Positions 24,650-33,510 of a stretch of 64,000 bases of DNA are shown here, in pieces. The DNA is from JANXLS01 sp038227045 (GTDB lineage Bacteria > Planctomycetota > SZUA-567 > H5-PLA8). Each line of letters begins with the position of its first letter. The first letter of the stretch is position 1. The notes beneath the pieces are model-generated. The model was not told the DNA's origin. It saw only the letters and a list, made by a program, of their open reading frames with translations, and did not search any database. The stretch is from contig JBBRQD010000003.1 in the NCBI GenBank assembly GCA_038227045.1, positions 1-64,000 of the forward strand, given 5' to 3'. The position numbers were made by a program, and so were the translations under genes.

Positions 24650-27600
24650 ATGAGATTTACTCAAATTGGGTCGGTGCTGTGCGCACTGCTGCTGAGTTGC
24701 ACTTTCGCGAACGCGGGCCAAGTAGCGCTGCCGCAGACGATTAAAGGTGGCGGCACTGGCGCCTCGACTTGGGACGTTAGAAATAGTTGCAGCTTCGCCG
24801 GCGGCACCAACGCGATGTGCATTGGCGACGGCTCACTAAACGGCCATAATGATGCATTCGACGATTTCGGCGGCATTGTTGTCGATGGTGTCGCCGTTCA
24901 AGCACCGGGTGGATTGGTGACGGTCAATGGCCAGTTTGTCACTACGGCGGCGCAGACACTTTCGGGGCTAACTGTTACGCTTGAATATTATTTCGATCCG
25001 GTGACTGCAAATTGGCGGACACTGGCCACATTTGTTAACCCAACTGGCGCCGACATCAGTTCCGTGATCCATTATGGTGGAAATCTGGGCTCCGACAACA
25101 ACACGGTCATTCGCGCCAGCAGCAGCGGGGATCTCGTTTTTAAGGCTGCGGATCGCTGGGCCATTAGCACCGACCAACTCACCGACCCCATCGGGGATCC
25201 TGCAAACACAATCGTATTTTATGGCCCCGGCAGTCCAAGAGTGCCGATCACTTCGGTTGTGACAGCGCACGGTGTCGGTCCCACCTTCGATGACGTGGAT
25301 GTCAGCTACAATATCACGGTGCCTGCCGGTCAAACTCGCAGCCTGCTTTTCTTCGTCCAATTTAACACTTCGGGTGCCGAAGCCATAAAAGCAGTGGGCA
25401 CCTTTGACAGCAACACCGCGCTGCTGAACGCGGGACTTCTCGATGGCCTGACGCAGACAACGCTTAGCCAGATTTTGAATTGGGATTTCTCTGCGTTGTC
25501 GTTTGGCAGCGTACAATCGTTTGTTTGGAATGACGTGAATGGAAACGGAATTCAGGATGTCGGTGAACCAGGAATTTCGGGGGTTACGCTGCGCCTGCTG
25601 TCTCCGGACGAAACGTTCATACGGGCCGCCGTGACTGATAGCACAGGCCATATCGTAATCAATGTTGCCGTGGGGAATTATCAATTGGAACTGGTGCGGG
25701 CAAATGGGTTCAAACTTTCGCCCAAGGATCAAGGGACCGACGACGCCGTCGACAGCGATTTCACCCCTTCCACGGGTATTGTCTCGATCACGGTGGCGGC
25801 CAGCGCCACATCAAATCAGGATGCGGGGCTGATTTCAGTCGCCGCTACGGCGTTCGGTGCCGACGCGACCACGCTTTATCGCGTCAACTCGGCCAGCGGC
25901 ATCACCACTGTCGTCGCAACCACGGGCGGGAGAAATATCACTGGATTGGCAGTCGATCCAACCTCCGGGACGCTCTTTGCCATCACAGGCAGTACTGGCA
26001 CCAATCCCAATACGTTGTTCACGGTGGACAAGACCACTGGAGTGCTGACGATGGTTGCCGCGCTGAGCGGTTTTACTCCCTTCGGCGATATTTCATTCGA
26101 TTCGACCGGTCAGCTCTTCGGTTTCGACACGGGTACTGGAGCTGGTACACAAGACGTGTACAAGATCGATAAGGCAACCGCCGCGGCCACGCTCGTCGCC
26201 GACTCAACACTGACGGGCACCAAAGGCGAAGGGCTCGCCTTCAGAGCGGACGGCACATTGTTTTTGGCTCCGTTCGGAAATGATGGAAGTCTATTGACGG
26301 TGAATCCCACAACGGGTTTGACGACTGTCGTGGCTCAGCTTTCCGGTGCGCCAGGCCCGCTGAATAACGATTCCGTTTCCGCCATGGCATTCGGGCCGGA
26401 TGGCTATTTGTATGCAACGACGAATAACGGCGGGGCTGAATCGTTCCTGGTGGTCATTGACCCCGTCACAGGAAAGATCACGTCGCGTGGACAGCTTCCG
26501 AACGGCTTCGAAGCGCTGTGCTTTGATGTTGGCGCGAACGCGCCAGCAACGATCTCTGGAAAAGTCTGGACTGAAACGGACGCCAACGGCATCTTGGATA
26601 GCGGTGAATCCCTCACCAGCGGCGTCACGGTGAATCTGCTTTTGAGCGGTGAAAAGGTTGCTTCAGTTGTAAGCGATAGCCATGGCTATGGTTTTTCAGT
26701 GGCGGCAGGCACATACGTCGTCGAATTTAAAGTGCCCGCTGGAGACTTCTTTACCAAGCAGGACCAGGGCACTGACGACACAGTCGACAGCGATGCGGAT
26801 CGGACCACCGGTCGTACGGCCGCAATTGCCCTTACGGCAAGCCAAATCAAGGCGGACATTAGCGCGGGATTGGTTGCGGGAGCAACGATTGGCAACCGCG
26901 TCTTCAGCGATCTCAACGCGAACGGTATTCAAGACGTTAGCGACGGCACTGGCGGAGTCTCGAACGTCATTGTGCAGCTTCTGAATGAGGTTGGAACCGT
27001 AGTCGCCGCGACAACCAGTGATAGCAATGGCAACTATGGCTTTAGTCCTCTCGACCCCTTGGTGAAGTATGTGGTTCAATTCACGCCGCCGGCTGGGATG
27101 GCGATTACGTTGAAAGACCAGGGTAGCGATGACGCGCTGGATAGTGACGCCGATCAGGTTACCGGCAAGACAGCCTTGATCACACTGACTCCGGGCCAGA
27201 TCAACAATACGATCGACGTGGGCCTGGTTACACCTGTCTTTCCGACGATCACGTCGCCGGCGAGCGCCTCCAACACGGCCCCTATCGTGGGCGAGACGGT
27301 CACCTTCAGCGTTACGGCTACAGACCCGAATGGCAACCCGTTGACCGTCACCTGGGACTTTGGCGACGGCACGACCGGAACCGGAGCGACCGTGACACAC
27401 GTCTACACAACCACGGGCGTGTTCGTGGCTACGGCGACGGTCAGCAACGGCACCGTGGGCGGCACATCCACCAGTTCGCAGACGGTGATCGTCGGCGCGC
27501 TGCCCCTCGTCGTCACTAAAGCCTCGGTGAAGTTGAGCATTACAAAGCCCGGCACCGACACCATCGGCATTTCCGGCGTGATGCCGATACAGACTGGAAT

Positions 27601-27922
27601 TGTGATCGCCAGCCAGAGCGTCACAGTCAACTTTGGCGGTGTGATCAAGACCTTCAACTTGGACGCCAAGGGCGGCGCCAAGTCCGGCAAGGATTCCATC
27701 AAGATCGGAATCAAGGGAGCGAATGCGCAGAACGCGAAGTTCTCCGTGAAACTAAACGGCGACTTCAAAGCCGCGCTCGCCAAGGAAGGCTTCAACAATG
27801 GCAATAACACGAACAAGCCAGTGCTGGTGAACATCAGCATCGCCGTCGGCACAAAGCTCTTCGCCACGACGACGCAGATGTTCTATACGTCCAAGCTGGC
27901 GAGCGGGGGCACTGCGAAGTAA
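24650..27922 (+). CDS. Large surface protein with SdrD-like repeats, propeller and PKD domain
   Basis: Secreted adhesin-like protein of 1090 residues. Signal peptide at 1-23 (FTQIGSVLCALLLSCTFANA). Three SdrD/Cna-B-like domains are visible, each opening with a calcium-type VWNDVNGNGIQD, KVWTETDANGILD or FSDLNANGIQDVSD motif and closing with KDQGTDDAVDSD (about 290-390, 640-735, 745-850). Between the first two lies a propeller-like segment (LYRVNSASGITTVVATTGG, LFTVDKTTGVLTMVA). A PKD domain (TVTWDFGDGTTGTGATV) follows at about 870-945. The final 135 residues match the C-terminal domain described at 27517-27922. ATG 24650 is chosen because GGAGGGA lies seven bases ahead. Confidence 0.85.
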   Translation: MRFTQIGSVLCALLLSCTFANAGQVALPQTIKGGGTGASTWDVRNSCSFAGGTNAMCIGDGSLNGHNDAFDDFGGIVVDGVAVQAPGGLVTVNGQFVTTAAQTLSGLTVTLEYYFDPVTANWRTLATFVNPTGADISSVIHYGGNLGSDNNTVIRASSSGDLVFKAADRWAISTDQLTDPIGDPANTIVFYGPGSPRVPITSVVTAHGVGPTFDDVDVSYNITVPAGQTRSLLFFVQFNTSGAEAIKAVGTFDSNTALLNAGLLDGLTQTTLSQILNWDFSALSFGSVQSFVWNDVNGNGIQDVGEPGISGVTLRLLSPDETFIRAAVTDSTGHIVINVAVGNYQLELVRANGFKLSPKDQGTDDAVDSDFTPSTGIVSITVAASATSNQDAGLISVAATAFGADATTLYRVNSASGITTVVATTGGRNITGLAVDPTSGTLFAITGSTGTNPNTLFTVDKTTGVLTMVAALSGFTPFGDISFDSTGQLFGFDTGTGAGTQDVYKIDKATAAATLVADSTLTGTKGEGLAFRADGTLFLAPFGNDGSLLTVNPTTGLTTVVAQLSGAPGPLNNDSVSAMAFGPDGYLYATTNNGGAESFLVVIDPVTGKITSRGQLPNGFEALCFDVGANAPATISGKVWTETDANGILDSGESLTSGVTVNLLLSGEKVASVVSDSHGYGFSVAAGTYVVEFKVPAGDFFTKQDQGTDDTVDSDADRTTGRTAAIALTASQIKADISAGLVAGATIGNRVFSDLNANGIQDVSDGTGGVSNVIVQLLNEVGTVVAATTSDSNGNYGFSPLDPLVKYVVQFTPPAGMAITLKDQGSDDALDSDADQVTGKTALITLTPGQINNTIDVGLVTPVFPTITSPASASNTAPIVGETVTFSVTATDPNGNPLTVTWDFGDGTTGTGATVTHVYTTTGVFVATATVSNGTVGGTSTSSQTVIVGALPLVVTKASVKLSITKPGTDTIGISGVMPIQTGIVIASQSVTVNFGGVIKTFNLDAKGGAKSGKDSIKIGIKGANAQNAKFSVKLNGDFKAALAKEGFNNGNNTNKPVLVNISIAVGTKLFATTTQMFYTSKLASGGTAK

Positions 27923-27967
27923 TGAGGTACAATCCGTAATAGCAAAGCTGTTCAAACTGCCGTTAAC

Positions 27968-28000
27968 GCGGGCCGGAGATCTTCCGGCCCGCTTTTTTTT
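27968..28000 (+). terminator. Rho-independent terminator of the surface-protein gene
   Basis: GCGGGCCGGA (27968-27977) pairs perfectly with TCCGGCCCGC (27983-27992) around a five-base loop, followed by eight T residues. It lies 45 bases after the stop. Confidence 0.95.
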
Positions 28001-28050
28001 AGTTTACTTTAAATAATGCCCCGTCTGTCACGGATTCCATTGGTTAGATT

Positions 28051-28072
28051 TCCCCTAACCCCTAACCCCTAA
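28051..28072. repeat. CCCCTAA heptad repeat at the lpdA stop
   Basis: Three tandem CCCCTAA units (TCCCCTAACCCCTAACCCCT...). Read on the minus strand, the TAG stop of lpdA is itself the first TTAGGGG unit. Similar arrays lie at 31197 and 55327. Confidence 0.85.
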
Positions 28073-29472
28073 ATATGCACCGCCTGCCCAAAAGCCTGAG
28101 CCGAAGCCTCCATCACCGCTTCACTCAGCGTAGGATGCGCGTGCATCGTCGCCAGGATTTCTTCGTAGGTGCATTCCTGCTTCATCGCCAGCGCCAGTTC
28201 CGTGATCAAGTCCGACGCGCGGCCGGAGAGGATATGCGCGCCCAGCATTTCGCCGTGCTTCTTCGCGAAGATCAGTTTGACCAATCCTTCCTCTTCGCCG
28301 ACCGCCAGAGCCATGCCGTTCGCGATGAACGGAAATTTTCCGACGGAATAATCGAGCTTGCGCTCCTTGCATTGCTCCTCGGTCAAGCCCACCGACGCCA
28401 GTTGCGGATGGCAGTACGTGCAGCCCGGAATCTGGTCCTTGTCCACTTCGTTCGAGTGTTTTCCGGCGATCAGTTCCGCCACGTTGTGGCCTTCGTAGCT
28501 GGCCTTGTGAGCCAGCAGCGGTGGGCCGCCGACGTCTCCGATCGCGAAGATTCCCTTCGCGCTCGTGCGATTGGCTTTGTCAATGGTAATAAACCCGCGG
28601 TCGAATTTCACGCCGGCCTTCGGAAGATTCAATTCCTCAACATTGCCCGTCATGCCCACCGCACTCAGGCAGATGTCCGCGTCGACCGCCGCCACCTCCT
28701 TGCCGTCCTTCGCGCCGACAATCTTCGCCTTGATGCCCGACGCCGAGATCTCGATCTTGTCGAGCTTGCAACTCATGTGAATCGCGATGCCGCGCTTTTG
28801 CAGCGACTTCGCCAGTAGTCCCGCGATCTCGCGGTCGTTGACCGGCAGAATGCTCTCCTGAAATTCGACGACCGTGACTTTCGCGCCGAGCACCGCATAG
28901 AAATAGGCGAACTCAATGCCAATCGCGCCCGCGCCGACAATCAGCAAATGCTTCGGAAGTTTTGGGAGGACCATCGCTTCGCGGCTGGTGATCACCACTT
29001 TTCCATCGGGCTTCAATTCAGAAAGATTCTTGGCCCGCGCGCCGGTGGCAATCACAATATGTTTAGCGCTAATTTTTTTCACGCCGTCGGAAGTCGCGAC
29101 ATCGAGTGTAGCGGCGCCGGAAAAAGTGGCCTGGCCGGCGAGATGTTCAACCTTGTATTTCTTGAACAGCCCGCCGATGCCCCGATTAAGCTTCCCCGCA
29201 ACGTCGCGGCTGCGACCAACGATCTTTGAAAGATCCCAGGAAAGCCCCTCGACTTTCAGCCCAAACTTATCGGCATGTTTGATCTCGTCAATCAGCTCCG
29301 CCGAACGAATCAGCGCCTTGGTCGGAATGCAGCCCCAATTAAGGCACACGCCGCCCAACTCAGCCTTCTCAACGCACAGCGTCTTAAGCCCAAGCTGAGC
29401 GCACCGAATCGCGCACACATACCCGCCAGGCCCGCCGCCAACTACAATCACATCATACGCCGTATCAGCCAT
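28069..29472 (-). CDS. lpdA: Dihydrolipoamide dehydrogenase
   Basis: FAD-dependent E3 enzyme of the 2-oxoacid dehydrogenase and glycine cleavage complexes; it reoxidises lipoyl groups with NAD+. The 467-residue length is normal. It shows the FAD site VIVVGGGPGGYVCAIRCAQ near the N-terminus, the redox disulfide GGVCLNWGCIPTK near residue 40, the NAD site IVGAGAIGIEFAYF near residue 180, the second FAD motif GIFAIGDVGGPPLLAHKA near residue 310 and the C-terminal HAHPTLSEAV with the active-site His. ATG 29472 is chosen over an in-frame TTG 18 bases upstream because GAGG lies at the right distance. Confidence 0.95.
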   Translation of the reverse strand: MADTAYDVIVVGGGPGGYVCAIRCAQLGLKTLCVEKAELGGVCLNWGCIPTKALIRSAELIDEIKHADKFGLKVEGLSWDLSKIVGRSRDVAGKLNRGIGGLFKKYKVEHLAGQATFSGAATLDVATSDGVKKISAKHIVIATGARAKNLSELKPDGKVVITSREAMVLPKLPKHLLIVGAGAIGIEFAYFYAVLGAKVTVVEFQESILPVNDREIAGLLAKSLQKRGIAIHMSCKLDKIEISASGIKAKIVGAKDGKEVAAVDADICLSAVGMTGNVEELNLPKAGVKFDRGFITIDKANRTSAKGIFAIGDVGGPPLLAHKASYEGHNVAELIAGKHSNEVDKDQIPGCTYCHPQLASVGLTEEQCKERKLDYSVGKFPFIANGMALAVGEEEGLVKLIFAKKHGEMLGAHILSGRASDLITELALAMKQECTYEEILATMHAHPTLSEAVMEASAQAFGQAVHI

Positions 29473-29588
29473 ACCAGTAAATTTCCTCAAGATTCAATCG
29501 TGTCAACGAGATGAAAATATCACGGATTCAGTGCGAGTCAATTTGAAACGAACTGAACGAATTCAACTTGAGCCGCATTGAAGGATGC

Positions 29589-29618
29589 CACTGGTAGCCT
29601 GCAGTTCGGCTACCAGTG
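29589..29618. repeat. Small hairpin between lpdA and the GNAT gene
   Basis: CACTGGTAGCC (29589-29599) and GGCTACCAGTG (29608-29618) form a perfect 11-bp stem with an eight-base loop. No T-tract follows on either strand. It lies between genes that are both on the minus strand. Confidence 0.75.
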
Positions 29619-29680
29619 CGAATCGAGAGTGAGCGTTGGAACTTCAAGGAGGTCGAGGCCGACAGTTTGATAGCCGTAAG

Positions 29681-30166
29681 TCATTCTGCAGGTTTTTTCG
29701 CATTCGCGTTTCGAAACCGAATCCGCGCCATCCACCGCTCCGTAAAACACTCCGCGTCCATAATCCGCTTAAACCCCAGCTTCTCATAAACGCCATGCGC
29801 GTCGAGAGTCATCAAACACCAATTCGTCACCGTCGCAAATTCCGGATGCTCCAGCGCAAAACGAACCATCGCCTGCCCCAGGCCCTTGCCGCGGTGCGCG
29901 TCGTCCACAATAAAATCGCTCAGATAGGCGAAGCGCGTTTTGTCCGATACGATCCTGCCGAAAGCCGCTTGCCGGCCATCGCGCGCAAGCCCCCCGATCA
30001 CCAGCGCCGAATTCCGCGCGGCGCGCTCGACCGTTTCGCGCGCAATCCCCGGCGTCCAATAAGACGCCGCCAGCCATGCGTGAACGCGTTCGAAATCGAC
30101 GCGCTCAACGCCCTCAACGATCTCGTAGTCTCCGCCTGCAATATGCACGACCGCACCAGCCTCCAT
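29681..30166 (-). CDS. GNAT-family N-acetyltransferase
   Basis: Transfers an acetyl group from acetyl-CoA to an amine; the substrate is unknown. The 161-residue protein has the GNAT core: LSDFIVDDAHRGKGLGQAMV around residues 82-101 (acetyl-CoA-binding R/Q-x-x-G-x-G/A motif) and GVYEKLGFKRIMD near residue 130. The start codon begins at the base next to the stop of the 2-hydroxyacid dehydrogenase gene, so the two are translationally linked. Confidence 0.9.
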   Translation of the reverse strand: MEAGAVVHIAGGDYEIVEGVERVDFERVHAWLAASYWTPGIARETVERAARNSALVIGGLARDGRQAAFGRIVSDKTRFAYLSDFIVDDAHRGKGLGQAMVRFALEHPEFATVTNWCLMTLDAHGVYEKLGFKRIMDAECFTERWMARIRFRNANAKKPAE

Positions 30167-31174
30167 TTATCGTGATTTCACAAGTCTCGAAACCGGCACC
30201 CCGTTCACGACATTTTCGAGCGGCTCGCCCAACACCGCCTCACGCGCGATGCGCGCCGAGGTCGCGCGCATTTCCAGTTTCGATTCGATGCTGTAAAACG
30301 CCGCGTGGCACGTCGCGATCAGATTCGGCGTCGCGGCTTCTTCGGCCGTTTTCAGCGGCTCGTCTTCAATCACGTCCAGCGCCGCACCCGCCAGCCGGCC
30401 TGCGCGCAGCGCCGCCAGAATCGCCGTCTTCGCCACCACCGCGCCGCGCGCGGTGTTGACCAGATAAGCCGTCGGTTTCATCAGCGCCAATTCGCGCTCG
30501 CCAATCAAATGCTTCGTCTCCGCTGAAAGCGGGCAATGCAGCGACACAACATCGGCGCTTTTCAACAGCTCGGCCAGCGAACGTTCGCGCCGAATTCCGA
30601 GAGCTTTGTGCACGCCGTTGGGCAGATGAGGATCGTAAAAACTCACATTGAATCCCAGCGCTTTCGCGCGCAGCGCCGCCGCCGTGCCGATTCGCCCCAG
30701 CCCCACGACGCCAAAATTCAGCGTGCTCAACCGCCGCATCTTCAATGGCGTCGGAATCGTCCACCCCAATTTCTTGGCTTCAATGTCGAGCGGAAAAAGC
30801 TGGCGGCACAGCGCGAGGGTCAGCGCGATCGCATGATCGGCGACTTCTTCGGTGCCATAGTCCGGCACGTTGCACACCGGAATTCCGCAGCGCACGGAGG
30901 CCGCGATATCCACGCTGTCGAAGCCCACGCCGTTGCGGATCAGCGCGCGGCAGCGCCGCAGCCGTTCGATGCCCGCCGCGCCGATCGGGCAGTTGTGCCA
31001 CACGATCAACGCGTCGGCGTCGAGAATCTCCTCGGTGAAATCGGCGTCGTTGTTGCAATAGCAGGTCGTCACCTCGGCCGCCCCGCCGAGAACCCCGCGC
31101 TCCACCGTGGCGTCCGCATCGCCCAAATGCGCCGCCGCCCAATCGAGAATCACGACACGTGGCAGTTTGCTCAT
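30167..31174 (-). CDS. D-isomer 2-hydroxyacid dehydrogenase (CtBP-like)
   Basis: NAD-dependent oxidoreductase, 335 residues. The Rossmann motif GVVGLGRIGTAAALRAKALG is near residue 150, the catalytic Arg is in NTARGAVV near residue 235, the Glu is in DVIEDEPL and the His in ATCHAAF near residue 285. The DYGTEEVADHAIALTLALCR stretch is typical of CtBP-like members. The ATG at 31174 has AAAGG upstream; an ATT/TTG-based extension of two codons is unlikely. Substrate is unknown; it could reduce a 2-oxoacid. Forms a two-gene operon with the GNAT gene. Confidence 0.9.
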   Translation of the reverse strand: MSKLPRVVILDWAAAHLGDADATVERGVLGGAAEVTTCYCNNDADFTEEILDADALIVWHNCPIGAAGIERLRRCRALIRNGVGFDSVDIAASVRCGIPVCNVPDYGTEEVADHAIALTLALCRQLFPLDIEAKKLGWTIPTPLKMRRLSTLNFGVVGLGRIGTAAALRAKALGFNVSFYDPHLPNGVHKALGIRRERSLAELLKSADVVSLHCPLSAETKHLIGERELALMKPTAYLVNTARGAVVAKTAILAALRAGRLAGAALDVIEDEPLKTAEEAATPNLIATCHAAFYSIESKLEMRATSARIAREAVLGEPLENVVNGVPVSRLVKSR

Positions 31175-31196
31175 TTTCAATAGCCTTTGCTAAATG

Positions 31197-31247
31197 GTTT
31201 TCCCTAACCCCTAACCCCTAAACGGCGCAGCCGCCCCACTAACCCCT
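31197..31247. repeat. CCCCTAA heptad repeat and hairpin
   Basis: TTCCCTAACCCCTAACCCCT is followed by a GGCGCAGCC mini-hairpin and a last CTAACCCCTA. On the minus strand the TAG stop of the membrane-protein gene ending at 31246 is again part of a TAGGGG unit. Confidence 0.85.
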
Positions 31248-31965
31248 ATTTGAATGTGTCCTGAACCTTCGGAATTTGCCAGCGAATAATGGTGTTTTCC
31301 AGGGACTTCACGAACGCATGATAGTTGAGATACGAAATGATCGCCGTCATCACGCTCGAACCAATCAGTTTTTCGAGGATTTCGAACATCCATTCAAGCT
31401 GCGCGCCGTAACTCGGATTCTTCAGAAAAGCGGGCGGAAAAACGGTTTTGACAAATGACGCGACCAGCAGAAAAAGCGCCAGGCCAGTGGCAAACTTCGC
31501 GATTCGATACTCAACGATTTTCTCTTTTCGCGCATACGCCAGCCGCGCTTTGTCGCTGTCGAGAATATGCCCCTCGAGCAGCGGGCGCCGAATGCGCTTT
31601 TCGAGTATATTGATGGTGTCGATGGCGAGCCGTTTGTTTTTCAGATGGCTGAACGTCTTCAACAACTCCACCAGATGCTGCGTGCTCACTTGAAGCGAAA
31701 GCACATCTTTGTTCTTCAGGCGAATGGTGGCCGTGTCGTTTTCATGGCACAGAATTCCCGCCGCATCCGTGTTGTAGTCGTAGACGACGAATTTAAAATT
31801 CCGGATGGCGTCTTCCTTGTGCTCCAATGCCACGGCATCCAGCATTTCGTCCTTGATCACCCGCGCCGTTTCAGAATCCTGGTCCGTCGTCCAATGGTGT
31901 TCTTTCAGAAAAATCTGAATTTCCTCGAGCGAGAGATCGGTGCGAATGATAATTTTCGAGCGCAA
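31246..31965 (-). CDS. Membrane protein of unknown function
   Basis: I do not recognise a family. The 239-residue product has a soluble N-terminus (LEEIQIFLKEHHWTTDQDSE) and a beta-rich segment to about residue 130, a charged helical region, one clear membrane span near residues 160-180 (KFATGLALFLLVASFV) and a second weaker hydrophobic stretch near 205-222. The open frame continues 70 codons upstream, but that part is encoded by a CTTTGCG inverted repeat (31987-32130) and is probably not translated; a TTG at 31965 with GGGAG seven bases ahead is the better start. It is divergent from the epimerase gene. Confidence 0.65.
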   Translation of the reverse strand: MRSKIIIRTDLSLEEIQIFLKEHHWTTDQDSETARVIKDEMLDAVALEHKEDAIRNFKFVVYDYNTDAAGILCHENDTATIRLKNKDVLSLQVSTQHLVELLKTFSHLKNKRLAIDTINILEKRIRRPLLEGHILDSDKARLAYARKEKIVEYRIAKFATGLALFLLVASFVKTVFPPAFLKNPSYGAQLEWMFEILEKLIGSSVMTAIISYLNYHAFVKSLENTIIRWQIPKVQDTFK

Positions 31966-31986
31966 CTGGAATCTCCCGGCAGCCTG

Positions 31987-32130
31987 TTTTGCTCTCGCAA
32001 AGGCGCAAAGACGCAAAAAAATCAAGGCAGATGAAAAAGTGGCGAATCGAGACTCCTGTGTATATACCAATCTTCCAGCCAATTTCCTTGCCTTTTCTTT
32101 GCGTCTTTGCGCCTTTGCGAGAGAACAAAA
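31987..32130. repeat. CTTTGCG inverted repeat
   Basis: Left arm 31987-32028 and right arm 32088-32130 pair over about 30 bases; the shared core reads CGCAAAGGCGCAAAGACGCA. The core is itself a run of 8-base units. It lies in the divergent promoter region and extends the apparent reading frame of the membrane-protein gene. Confidence 0.85.
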
Positions 32131-32191
32131 TCGGTTTTCGCCCAACCGAAGCGCCGGGCCGTCCGTATAATCCAATCAAGGAGGAATGTGC

Positions 32192-33163
32192 GTGCGCTAT
32201 CTCATCACCGGCGGTTCTGGATTCATCGGGTCGCATCTGGCCGACCGCTTATTGGCCGTCGATCCCGCAACCGAAATCACCCTGCTCGACGACCTCTCGA
32301 CGGGCCGTTATAAAAACATCGCGCACCTTGAAAACCATCCGCGCGTGCGGCTGCTGATTGGTTCGGTATTGAACGAAACGCTGCTCGAAAACACCATTCG
32401 CGATAGCGGTCCGATCTTCCATCTCGCCAGCGCAGTCGGCGTGAAGTTGATTCTGGAACGGCCGGTGCACTCGATCGAAACGATCGTGAAGGGCACGAAT
32501 TCGGTCTTGAATCTCGCCAGCCGCTACCGCAAGCCGGTGCTGATCACCTCGACGAGCGAAGTCTACGGAAAGTCGACCGCGATTCCGTTCAAGGAAGACG
32601 GCGATCAAGTCATGGGCGCGACGGACAAACAGCGCTGGGCCTACGCGTCGGCAAAAGCGTTGGAAGAATTCCTGGCGCTCGCCCATTTCCGCGAAACGCG
32701 TCTGCCAGTGGTAATCGTGCGCCTCTTCAACACCGTCGGCCCGCGCCAGACTGGCCGCTACGGAATGGTGCTGCCGACGTTCGTCCGCCAAGCCGCGAGT
32801 GGCAAACCGATCACAGTCTACGGTGACGGCAACCAGGCCCGCTGCTTCTGCCACGTACACGATGTCGTCAGCGCCATGGCTAAACTCATGCAAACGCCCG
32901 AAGCGCGCGGCGAAGTCATCAACATCGGTACCAACCACGAAGTAACAATTCTGCAATTGGCGCAGCGGGTAAAAGAATTGTTACACAGCCCCTCCGAAAT
33001 CCGCATTGTGCCCTACGAAGATGCGTATGTAGATGGATTCGAAGACATGCACCGCCGAGTACCCAGCCTGGAGAAAGCACAGAAGCTGATTGGGTACAAG
33101 GCGATTAAAACGCTGGACGAATGTATTATGGAAACTGCGGCGCTGGTGAGAGGGGAAGAGTAG
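32192..33163 (+). CDS. NAD-dependent sugar-nucleotide epimerase/dehydratase
   Basis: Extended SDR acting on nucleotide sugars, similar to UDP-glucuronate decarboxylase or GalE-type proteins. The 323-residue protein begins VRYLITGGSGFIGSHLADRL (NAD-binding GGxGxIG), has TSTSEVYG near residue 120, the catalytic Tyr-Lys pair in WAYASAKALEE near residue 150 and RLFNTVGPRQTGRYGMVLP near residue 180. GTG 32192 is preferred to ATG 32186 because the AAGGAGG ribosome site (32178-32184) lies only one base before the ATG but seven before the GTG. It supplies precursors for envelope glycans. Confidence 0.9.
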   Translation: MRYLITGGSGFIGSHLADRLLAVDPATEITLLDDLSTGRYKNIAHLENHPRVRLLIGSVLNETLLENTIRDSGPIFHLASAVGVKLILERPVHSIETIVKGTNSVLNLASRYRKPVLITSTSEVYGKSTAIPFKEDGDQVMGATDKQRWAYASAKALEEFLALAHFRETRLPVVIVRLFNTVGPRQTGRYGMVLPTFVRQAASGKPITVYGDGNQARCFCHVHDVVSAMAKLMQTPEARGEVINIGTNHEVTILQLAQRVKELLHSPSEIRIVPYEDAYVDGFEDMHRRVPSLEKAQKLIGYKAIKTLDECIMETAALVRGEE

Positions 33164-33225
33164 AACTGTGATAGAGGCTTGAACCGTCGTGAATTGTTAA
33201 TAATATTAGCGACATGGAGGAATAT

Positions 33226-33510
33226 ATGAAAAGACCTGTTTCAGTTCAAGCACTACCAGACTATCGCATTCATCTCAAGTATGACGACGGAATGGAAGGC
33301 GACATCGACTTAGCCGAATTTGTTGGAAAAGGGCCGTTCGTAGATTGGAACGATCCGGCTTTTTTTAAGCGTGTTGAAATTGGGCCGCATCGTGAAATAC
33401 GCTGGAGTGACGAAATCGAACTTTGTCCTGATGCATTGTACATGCAAATCACAGGCATGACCCCCGCGCAGTATTTTGCGCAAGCATCGCAGGAGACGGT
33501 GCATGCCTGA
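33226..33510 (+). CDS. DUF2442 protein
   Basis: A 94-residue protein of the DUF2442 family, found beside DUF4160 proteins in possible toxin-antitoxin-like pairs; no biochemical role is established. The family pattern YRIHLKYDDGMEGDIDLAEF near residues 12-31 and EIRWSDEIELCPDALYMQIT near residues 61-80 are visible. ATG 33226 is chosen because GGAGG lies six bases upstream; an in-frame ATG at 33214 precedes that site. The 3' end overlaps the DUF4160 start by eight bases. Confidence 0.85.
   Translation: MKRPVSVQALPDYRIHLKYDDGMEGDIDLAEFVGKGPFVDWNDPAFFKRVEIGPHREIRWSDEIELCPDALYMQITGMTPAQYFAQASQETVHA

Noticed and set aside
24437..24721. 94-codon minus-strand frame across the giant hairpin
   Set aside because: It is made mostly of the fold-back repeat and has no independent support.
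28051..28072. CRISPR array or true telomere
   Set aside because: Units are 7 bases with no spacers, and the array is internal between genes with only about three units.
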